Assembly (NCBI GenBank): GCA_003448835.1
Contig: DLXM01000173.1
Coordinates: 259 to 8,022, forward strand
Reading direction: 5' to 3'
Source: Bacteroidota bacterium
GTDB taxonomy: Bacteria; Bacteroidota; Rhodothermia; Balneolales; HLUCCA01
DNA: 7,764 bases
In this document: piece after piece, positions 1 through 6,121 of the stretch
Layout of the letters: every line of letters begins with the position of its first letter
Numbering within the stretch: position 1 is the first letter of the stretch
Position numbers and translations under genes: made by a program
Notes under the pieces: generated by a model
What the model saw: only the letters and a program-made list of their open reading frames with translations
Databases searched by the model: none
Told to the model about the DNA's origin: nothing

Positions 1-1736
1 ATCATATCCTCATGAGTAGCCTGATTGAGTGTATCTAGAGTTCTATTAATAATTGTAGCACGTGCCGGGCTGGCAAATCCTCGCCCTAGATAATAGGGAT
101 AACTTACATCGGCAGGATCCTGATTGGCTGAACTTACAAAACCTCGATCAGGATTTTTTTGCCATGGGACCTCATGATGTGGAATGTAACTCACCCAATC
201 GTAAGCCGGATCAGTTCCATCGCTTATGTATTTACCTTGTCCAACAAATCGTACCGGGTGTTTACCACTAATTTTCATGGCGATATCTCCATCCACTGCA
301 GCAAAAGCGAAGTTCTGAGCCGGGGACTCCAGATAAGGAACTGCAATTTCGAAATCACTGAAATTTTGCCCACGATTCAGGTGATAAAACACAAGCATTG
401 GATTTGAAGGTTGATGTGCAATCCACTGAACAGCATGTCCTATTGGCATGTTAATATCATGAGTTTTAAATCTAATTGAATCCGGACTACCAGTGAATTC
501 ATCATTCAAATATGCAATGGGTCCATGATGGGTGAAAAATGTTGTGTCAGTTATAGACTCTTCTCCTCTTATAGAATATACTTCAATTCGTTTTTTGGTT
601 GGTTTCCATTGTTCATCATGGAAATAAGAATTTTTATCATCGCTTAATTTCACTTCAAAAAGATCCATTGCAAATCCACCAGTATTCGTAACTGCCCATG
701 AAATTTTGTCATTGAATCCGATGATAACCCCTGGTACACCGGGTAAACTTACACCATAAGTATTGATTCCTGGTGCATTAAGTTGAACTTCATACCAAAT
801 AGAAGGCAAGGTGAGCGATAGATGTGGATCAGATGCCAGAATTGGTGAACCTGATGCAGTTTTTGATCCGTGTATTGCCCAATTATTACTTCCGATACCC
901 GGATTTCCTTCCGGAATATCATACTCATTTGTTACAATATCCGGTGTGAAATCATGCTCAGGAGATGGTGGTATCTGTGGATTAAAATCCCAAATCCGAT
1001 CTTTACTAATTATGGGTTCATTGACTTCGGGATAATTTGGAAACAACAATTCTGCGACTTCTTTTCCAAAAACATGCTTAAGACGGGTGTATCCATAGGT
1101 TGAAGTTCTAAAACTCAACGTATGATTCATATTCATGAAGAATATAGCTGTCTTGATTGGGGACCAGGGTTCTGGTTTATAATCCAGTAATTTGTATTCG
1201 AAAGGCAGATTTTTTGAGTTTAATTGATTAATCCAGGCATTTACGCCATCTGAATAAGCCTGAACTGCATTCATAGACCATTCATCTTCACTTATTGCCT
1301 GAAAAGTAGCTTCGGCTCCGTAGGTCATCCCAATTTTGCGTTGGTATTTGTCGTAATTAATAGCTTGTTTTCCCACAATTTCAGAAACACGACCAGCGGC
1401 TGCGTGGGTAGAAAATTCCATTTGCCATAATCTGTGTCTGGCAGTGACATAACCCTGGGCCAGATATAAATCGTAATCATTTGAAGCAAAAATGTGAGGG
1501 ACTCCGCGGTCATTGTACACCACGATCACTTCTTGTTGAAGACCCGGAATATCAAGAGACTCTTCTTGGGGAATGTCCTGAATGAGAGCTGTTTGCCAAA
1601 TGCCTTGAGCCGGATTTAAAAATTTACCAATTGGTGGAGTCGATCCGATTCTGGTATTTAATAGAAAGGTAAGTGTAATTGTAACGACCAGACTGACTAA
1701 AAAAATTATCGCTGCAGTAGTTTTCGACTTATTCAT
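1..1736 (-). CDS. Penicillin-acylase-family Ntn-hydrolase (penicillin amidase, PF01804 type), 3' end outside the window
   Basis: This is an N-terminal nucleophile amidohydrolase, a family that hydrolyses amide bonds of acylated substrates (penicillins, N-acyl-homoserine lactones, other acyl-amides); the substrate here is unknown. About 578 codons are visible of a family length near 750-800. Residues 8-27 form a hydrophobic segment after a Lys-containing start, with no clear cleavage site, so it is probably a periplasmic signal anchor. Family motifs follow in order: GVPHIFA (78-84), RLWQME (102-107), GRVSEIVG (115-122), the autoprocessing site GIGSNNW with Ser283 as predicted beta-chain residue 1, DPHL (303-306), a W-x-x-T stretch at 347-350 followed by Asp358, HGP (404-406), and SSANQD with Asn538. 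By counting from Ser283, Asp358 is beta-76 (a calcium ligand in E. coli penicillin G acylase), while Asn538 and Arg559 lie close to oxyanion Asn241 and Arg263. The ATG at 1734-1736 is the only start: no ATG, GTG or TTG lies between it and the in-frame stop at 1785-1787. It follows the efflux operon on the same strand after 85 bases. Confidence 0.94.
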   Translation of the reverse strand, partial: MNKSKTTAAIIFLVSLVVTITLTFLLNTRIGSTPPIGKFLNPAQGIWQTALIQDIPQEESLDIPGLQQEVIVVYNDRGVPHIFASNDYDLYLAQGYVTARHRLWQMEFSTHAAAGRVSEIVGKQAINYDKYQRKIGMTYGAEATFQAISEDEWSMNAVQAYSDGVNAWINQLNSKNLPFEYKLLDYKPEPWSPIKTAIFFMNMNHTLSFRTSTYGYTRLKHVFGKEVAELLFPNYPEVNEPIISKDRIWDFNPQIPPSPEHDFTPDIVTNEYDIPEGNPGIGSNNWAIHGSKTASGSPILASDPHLSLTLPSIWYEVQLNAPGINTYGVSLPGVPGVIIGFNDKISWAVTNTGGFAMDLFEVKLSDDKNSYFHDEQWKPTKKRIEVYSIRGEESITDTTFFTHHGPIAYLNDEFTGSPDSIRFKTHDINMPIGHAVQWIAHQPSNPMLVFYHLNRGQNFSDFEIAVPYLESPAQNFAFAAVDGDIAMKISGKHPVRFVGQGKYISDGTDPAYDWVSYIPHHEVPWQKNPDRGFVSSANQDPADVSYPYYLGRGFASPARATIINRTLDTLNQATHEDM

Positions 1737-1821
1737 AGTTGACCTGAATGAATTGTGTTCACAACAAAATATTGACAGGTCAATTTAATAAAATAATTTG
1801 AAGTAGTAGAGGTGGTGGAAT
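1737..1821 (-). promoter_or_regulatory. Intergenic leader of the acylase gene with nested inverted repeats
   Basis: This 85-base AT-rich gap separates the RND-2 stop from the acylase ATG. It holds a perfect 8-base inverted repeat (plus strand TTGACCTG at 1739-1746 and CAGGTCAA at 1776-1783). An inner 12-base imperfect palindrome, TTGTGTTCACAA (1753-1764), lies inside it. On the coding strand the arm next to the gene contains AGGT, the only Shine-Dalgarno-like sequence here, about 6 bases before the ATG; the far arm contains the complementary ACCT. A folded leader could therefore hide the ribosome-binding site, or the repeats could be DNA operators. TATTTTG on the minus strand (about 1767-1773) is one base short of the Bacteroidota -7 element TAnnTTTG, so a promoter here is possible but weakly supported. 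Whether the acylase is also read through from the efflux operon is open. Confidence 0.4.
1739..1783. repeat. Nested inverted repeat upstream of the acylase start
   Basis: The outer arms are TTGACCTG (1739-1746) and CAGGTCAA (1776-1783), perfect over 8 bases with 29 bases between them. The inner palindrome TTGTG-TT-CACAA (1753-1764) has perfect 5-base arms. The right outer arm is also part of a second small palindrome, TTGAC-AG-GTCAA (1772-1783). The outer and inner repeats could stack into one stem with an internal loop, or act as separate protein-binding sites. The arms are read directly from the sequence; the function is inference. Confidence 0.55.
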
Positions 1822-4800
1822 TTATTTTCCCCACATTCCTGCAAATAATAATATTAGTATCGTACTAAATCCTAACCCCCAGCAAACTACAACTGCTAGA
1901 TCTTTCCAAAAAGGATCAGATCCAATGATAATTAAGGGTACCAATCCTGCTATAGTTGTAAGTGTAGTTATTAATATTGCACGAATTCGATTTTTATAAA
2001 CATGTACCCAACTTCTGACTCCCCAAATTCCAAGTTTTCTGTAATGATCTTTGTCGTGTATTAACAAAATTGAATTATTGACCACTACACCAACACTTAG
2101 TAACATTCCTGCAATGGCACCTTGACCAAAATTTAATTCATGAAATAAAATGCCACTCATCACACCCAGAAGTGCTAATGGCACTGCCAAAATAACCACA
2201 AACGGATCTCTCCATCGTTCCAGTAATGCAGAAACTATCATCCATACACTAAGTAAAGCCATAAGCATTACGAATAACATATTTTTTCTTTGTTCATCCT
2301 GCGCAAATGAAAAAAAATTACTTTCCACGAAAGATGTACCAATTGGGAATGGGAATTGTTCTAAAATGCCCTCTTTAAAGTTATTAGCCATCTGATATGG
2401 GCCGGCAAAATCGTAAGCGATTGAACGACTATATGATTGATCCTCGCGGCGGATTTCACTTAAGATGTCACGCTTATCAAGTTCTCCAATTTCAGCCATT
2501 GTGAAATACGTATCATTAAAATTCCTTGGTCGGTCACGAAAATCCATCCAATATTGATTTCTTCGTTCACCAATACCCATCAAGAATACACGTTGTCCCT
2601 GAAACTCAACACGTCCACTTATATTTTCTGGATTTATATCAACCTGCAGAGCCTCCAACACGTTTCGGCGATTCATGCCTTTTGAAACTATCTGTGACTC
2701 ATCGAATTTCAAGAAATATTGTTGAAGGTCACCCCGGCTATAAAAGCTGGTTTGATTGATATCTACATTACTTACTCGTCTATTTTGTTCTAGTCGTTTT
2801 TGTAATTGTTGTGCAGTGGCTTCCAGCTCAGTATATGAATATCCTGCTAATCTAATGTTCCCTTGAGAATAACTGCCTCCACCTGAATAGTATGATTCAC
2901 CAAGTCCGGATACAGAGATACTGGAATTTCCGGTTCTTGCAGCCAGATATGCCATTTCAGAATACAAAATATATGGATCAGGCTGTATGAGATATTCATC
3001 TTTGACGTAGAAAATCATTCTTGCACCAAACTGCTCCGAAACGGTAGTCTCAAAATATTCGAATGCATGTGCATAGGGAATAGCTATGGTTTCGAAATTC
3101 TGTGCAATTTTGTCTATTTCATCCAATGGTGTGCCTTGTGGTGTATTTATAGAAACATAAATACGTTCACCTTGCGATTGGGACCATGGTTCACCAAAGA
3201 AAGTTTTAGAAAAGAACTGATTTGTAACTCCACCTATCCACTTATCAACTTCTCGTTTGTTTTCAAAATATGGTTTAGTAATGGTTCTGACCCATGAATC
3301 GCCCTCCCATGTTGGTTCAGTTATAGTGAAAGTAGGGATTCCGATCGCAGCAATTAATGCTATTGTAAGAACCCATCTCAGTTTATTGCGGTAGTATAAT
3401 ACCCGGGTCAGATTGAGTTTTCTGGAAAAGGATCTAAATAGTACAAAACGATTCGCTGTCTTACTTGATTTCTCATGGATTGAAGGTGGGACCAACCAAA
3501 CCAACGCATATGGAATCCATGTCAGCGAAACCAAAACAGATGCGATTAATGTAAATGAAAGAGCTAATGCTAATGGGACCAAAAACATACGTACTTCTTC
3601 CATGGCAAAAAGGAGCGGTATAAAAATACCAACTGTGGTCAACGTACTACCCAATACCGGTACAAAAGCTTTGTGTAATGTATTTCGAAGATGTTCTATT
3701 CTTGCATCACGTCCGGCGGGTAAACCCGGATTGATATATTCAAACACGACTACTGCATTATCGATGATCATTCCAATAGAAACAGTAAGTCCGGCTAATG
3801 TCAAAATGTTTATGGTAACACCAATAAGATGTAAAATTGAGATACTTATCAATATTGAAAAAACAATACTACCAAGAATGACAAAAGGAGCCCGGAACCG
3901 TCTGATAAAAATGAGCAGAACTAAAAAAACGCTTAAAATACTATAAATTGATTGTAACTGGAGTTCGTCAAGCTGTTTTCGGAGTCTTTCGGTGTTATCC
4001 TGCTCAAGTCTAACGACAACCCCTTCCGGTAATTCAGTTTTAATAACTTCCATGCGGTCTCGAATTTCGGTAGCAAGTAACAAAGCATCTGCACCACCTT
4101 CTTTTTCAAAACTGATTGTCAGGGCAGGACTCCCGTTGATTCTCTTTACTTGTCTGGCCGGATAATCACGCATTTCAACTTTGGCAATATCACCGAGTCT
4201 GATTTGGCGTTCTGAATCCTTTAATTTCAAAGGCATTCGTTCAATATCCTCTGCATTATTAAACTGGGGAGGCACCATCATGGTGAATCGACCCTCACCT
4301 AGATCTGTATATCCTGCAGATCGCCATTCTAAATTTTGGCGGATCAGAAACATAATTTCATTGGGTCTGAATCCCAACTGCTCGAGCAAAAACGTATTAA
4401 AAATGACACTCAACGCAGGTTCCCTTATACCTTGTAGCTCTACTTCCGATAGTCCGGGTAGTCCCATTAATGGTAGCCGAATTTGTTTTTCAGCAATTTC
4501 CAGTAGTCCGCGATGAGGAAGGTCGCCGTTTATTGACCATGTCATGAATGTCTGCATGTCTGACAATTCTCTAGGCACTGAACGGGTAATAGGCCGCTGA
4601 TTTAAACTTTGTGGAAGTACATCCCGAATCCCAAATAAATATTCCTGAAGTTCTACACTTCTAAAATCAACCGGGGCATGCTTTCTGAATGTAATTGTGA
4701 CTCTTGATAATCCTTCCGACGTTATAGATGTAATTGATTCGATGTCCCTCAATCGTGAAGCAACTTGTTCAACTTTACGTGTCACTTCTTGTTCCATTAC

Positions 4801-4959
4801 TTCGGGCGAGGTACTTCCCCAATCGTGAGTAACCGTAATTGTAGGCAGTTGAATTTCAGGAGCTAATTCCATTGGAATGTTCATCCATGCTGTTATTCCC
4901 AAAGTGAGAACCAGCAAGTAGAATAATGAAATCAGATATCTACGTCTTAATAGATTCAT
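1822..4959 (-). CDS. RND efflux permease, HAE-1-like (RND-2), complete
   Basis: This is an inner-membrane resistance-nodulation-division transporter (PF00873 type), expected to export substrates from periplasm or membrane through the adaptor encoded just upstream. It has 1045 residues, normal for the family. The layout is TM1 (about 8-26); first porter/docking half (27-335) with the typical P-x-E-L-A-P-E start; TM2-TM6 (about 339-490); TM7 (about 528-546); second periplasmic half (550-890) with a Gly/Ser-rich loop at 690-700; TM8-TM12 (about 893-1042). TM4 reads GMIIDNAVVVFEYI, so the Asp pair used for proton relay in AcrB (D407/D408) is D400-N401. TM10 reads GVVVNNSILLIHD, with Asn961-Asn962 where AcrB has Lys940-Asn941. 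The usual R-x-R-P before TM11 is R-I-R-A (991-994), and the protein stops about three residues after TM12. The ATG at 4957-4959 sits 7 bases after the adaptor stop, with no clear Shine-Dalgarno, so translational coupling is likely. Substrate unknown. Confidence 0.95.
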   Translation of the reverse strand: MNLLRRRYLISLFYLLVLTLGITAWMNIPMELAPEIQLPTITVTHDWGSTSPEVMEQEVTRKVEQVASRLRDIESITSITSEGLSRVTITFRKHAPVDFRSVELQEYLFGIRDVLPQSLNQRPITRSVPRELSDMQTFMTWSINGDLPHRGLLEIAEKQIRLPLMGLPGLSEVELQGIREPALSVIFNTFLLEQLGFRPNEIMFLIRQNLEWRSAGYTDLGEGRFTMMVPPQFNNAEDIERMPLKLKDSERQIRLGDIAKVEMRDYPARQVKRINGSPALTISFEKEGGADALLLATEIRDRMEVIKTELPEGVVVRLEQDNTERLRKQLDELQLQSIYSILSVFLVLLIFIRRFRAPFVILGSIVFSILISISILHLIGVTINILTLAGLTVSIGMIIDNAVVVFEYINPGLPAGRDARIEHLRNTLHKAFVPVLGSTLTTVGIFIPLLFAMEEVRMFLVPLALALSFTLIASVLVSLTWIPYALVWLVPPSIHEKSSKTANRFVLFRSFSRKLNLTRVLYYRNKLRWVLTIALIAAIGIPTFTITEPTWEGDSWVRTITKPYFENKREVDKWIGGVTNQFFSKTFFGEPWSQSQGERIYVSINTPQGTPLDEIDKIAQNFETIAIPYAHAFEYFETTVSEQFGARMIFYVKDEYLIQPDPYILYSEMAYLAARTGNSSISVSGLGESYYSGGGSYSQGNIRLAGYSYTELEATAQQLQKRLEQNRRVSNVDINQTSFYSRGDLQQYFLKFDESQIVSKGMNRRNVLEALQVDINPENISGRVEFQGQRVFLMGIGERRNQYWMDFRDRPRNFNDTYFTMAEIGELDKRDILSEIRREDQSYSRSIAYDFAGPYQMANNFKEGILEQFPFPIGTSFVESNFFSFAQDEQRKNMLFVMLMALLSVWMIVSALLERWRDPFVVILAVPLALLGVMSGILFHELNFGQGAIAGMLLSVGVVVNNSILLIHDKDHYRKLGIWGVRSWVHVYKNRIRAILITTLTTIAGLVPLIIIGSDPFWKDLAVVVCWGLGFSTILILLFAGMWGK

Positions 4960-4966
4960 AGATCAA

Positions 4967-6091
4967 TTAATCCAGGACTCTTACATTAACTTTTTGTTGA
5001 TGTGACAAAGCAAAATGTCGATCGACAGCAAGTAAATCGCCCGGTTCGAGTGATTCTTCATTCAGAATTACATATTCCGGAGTAATTATTTGAGGTTCAA
5101 CATAAACCCATTCTACCATTTCGCCATTTAGTTTAAATACTAATTGTCGTCCATCACGCTCCAACAATACACCACGAGGAGCACGTAGTTTACCCTGATG
5201 TGACTCGATCAAAATCCGACCGTTTACAGTCATCCCGGTTTTAAGCATTCGGTTATTATTGTTTACCTCTACAATTATTTGTCCGGTCTTGCGCTCGCGA
5301 TCAATTAACGGTGAAATGGTCGATACTTTACCGGTTGTTTGATATCCGGTTGGAGTAGATACTTCAACATCCATACCTGCTTTAAGTCCATTTAATTCTG
5401 ATTCCAATACATCTAAACGAATCCGAACGGTACTATGATCAAGTATCTGGCCTAATTGTGTCCCGGCATTGATATATGCTCCGGTTGATAAATTCAATTT
5501 GGTATGCAGTTCTCCGGTAAAAGGAGCTATAACTGATGTATAGCTATATTCTAATTCCGCACGTTCGATAGCAAGTTTCGCCTGTTGATATCCAAATTGT
5601 TGCTCCAGATTCCGTTCTTCTGCATCTGAAAGTATCCCGCCTCTTGCATCACGACTACGTAACTGACGTTCAATGTTTAACTTTTGTTCAGTTTCGTTAA
5701 AGGTGTTTCGAGCTTCAACTAATCGTAATCTCCATTCATCTGAAATGAAGGTCAATAATGTGTCACCTTTGGTTACTCTTCTTCCTTCAAAAATTTGGTG
5801 CGACTGAATGAATCCACTAATTCGTGGTTGAATAATAAGGTCACGCGCCGGTTCAACAGTACCCTGACTTTCCAAATAACGGTACAATGGTAGATCATCA
5901 CTCGTCGCAAAAATTACATCAGGACGAATTTCAATATTAGATGTATCCGGTTTTGGTTTATCCTCTTCATCAGGTGTACATGCCCCGAAAATCAGGCAAA
6001 TTGAAAAAACAGACATAATTACCCGGAATTTTCCAGTCGTAAGCATGTGTTTTGAGTTTTTAGGTATAAACATAGATGGATTTGTTTTCAT
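4967..6091 (-). CDS. RND efflux periplasmic adaptor (membrane fusion protein), lipoprotein
   Basis: This protein links an RND permease to an outer-membrane channel. From the longest possible start (TTG at 6116-6118) it has 383 residues, numbered here from that start. A lipoprotein signal ends at IFGAC with Cys47 as the lipidated residue, so it should be anchored in the inner membrane facing the periplasm. Next come a charged linker (48-75), the first lipoyl half with GTVEP (86-90) and a GRRVTKGD turn (112-119), and a short alpha-helical hairpin (about 126-192). The second lipoyl half follows with APFTGEL (198-204) and L-S-T-G-A-Y-I (209-216), then a beta-barrel (about 228-303) and a membrane-proximal domain with a LRAPRGVLLERDG strand (311-323). 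Three starts are possible. TTG at 6118 overlaps the RND-1 stop; ATG at 6089-6091 is chosen here; ATG at 6044-6046 gives the most typical 23-residue lipoprotein signal. None has a Shine-Dalgarno. It lies 7 bases before RND-2, in one operon with both permeases. Confidence 0.94.
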   Translation of the reverse strand: MKTNPSMFIPKNSKHMLTTGKFRVIMSVFSICLIFGACTPDEEDKPKPDTSNIEIRPDVIFATSDDLPLYRYLESQGTVEPARDLIIQPRISGFIQSHQIFEGRRVTKGDTLLTFISDEWRLRLVEARNTFNETEQKLNIERQLRSRDARGGILSDAEERNLEQQFGYQQAKLAIERAELEYSYTSVIAPFTGELHTKLNLSTGAYINAGTQLGQILDHSTVRIRLDVLESELNGLKAGMDVEVSTPTGYQTTGKVSTISPLIDRERKTGQIIVEVNNNNRMLKTGMTVNGRILIESHQGKLRAPRGVLLERDGRQLVFKLNGEMVEWVYVEPQIITPEYVILNEESLEPGDLLAVDRHFALSHQQKVNVRVLD

Positions 6092-6112
6092 AATTCTGGA
6101 ATTAAAACTGGC

Positions 6113-6121
6113 TGTCAATCT
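6113..6121 (-). other. Stop/start junction between RND-1 and the adaptor
   Basis: On the minus strand the sequence reads GATTGACAG. TGA (6115-6117) ends RND-1, and TTG (6116-6118) opens the adaptor frame, sharing two bases with the stop. Such an overlap would fit stop-restart translation coupling. However, TTG is a weak start, no Shine-Dalgarno precedes it, and two downstream ATGs (6091, 6046) are credible, so this overlap may not be used. Either way the genes are close enough to be one transcript. Confidence 0.4.

Noticed and set aside
62..1103. Several 69-82 codon plus-strand frames in the left part of the window
   Set aside because: They overlap the acylase, whose minus-strand frame is uninterrupted with family motifs throughout; the short frames overlap one another and look like chance.
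1325..1513. A 62-codon minus-strand frame
   Set aside because: It is in another frame within the acylase N-terminal region, where the acylase frame carries the conserved RLWQME and GRVSEIVG motifs.
1753..1764. TTGTGTTCACAA as a CRP/FNR-type site
   Set aside because: The half-sites resemble TGTGA/TCACA, but the spacer of about 6 bases between half-sites is missing, so a standard CRP site is not supported.
1772..1783. TTGACC on the minus strand as a sigma70 -35 box
   Set aside because: At 16-19 bases further on there is no TATAAT-like hexamer (GAACAC or ACACAA instead), and the likely host group uses a different promoter consensus.
1767..1790. Possible rho-independent terminator after RND-2
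   Set aside because: The minus-strand hairpin ATTGA-CCTG-TCAAT has only five AT-rich pairs and the following T-rich run is broken; too weak to call.
3413..3946. A 177-codon plus-strand open frame
   Set aside because: It lies wholly inside RND-2 on the opposite strand and its translation shows no domain or membrane pattern; it is a shadow of a strongly supported gene.
4181..4516. A 111-codon plus-strand open frame
   Set aside because: It is antisense to the first porter half of RND-2, has a low-complexity Ser-rich translation and no recognisable motif.
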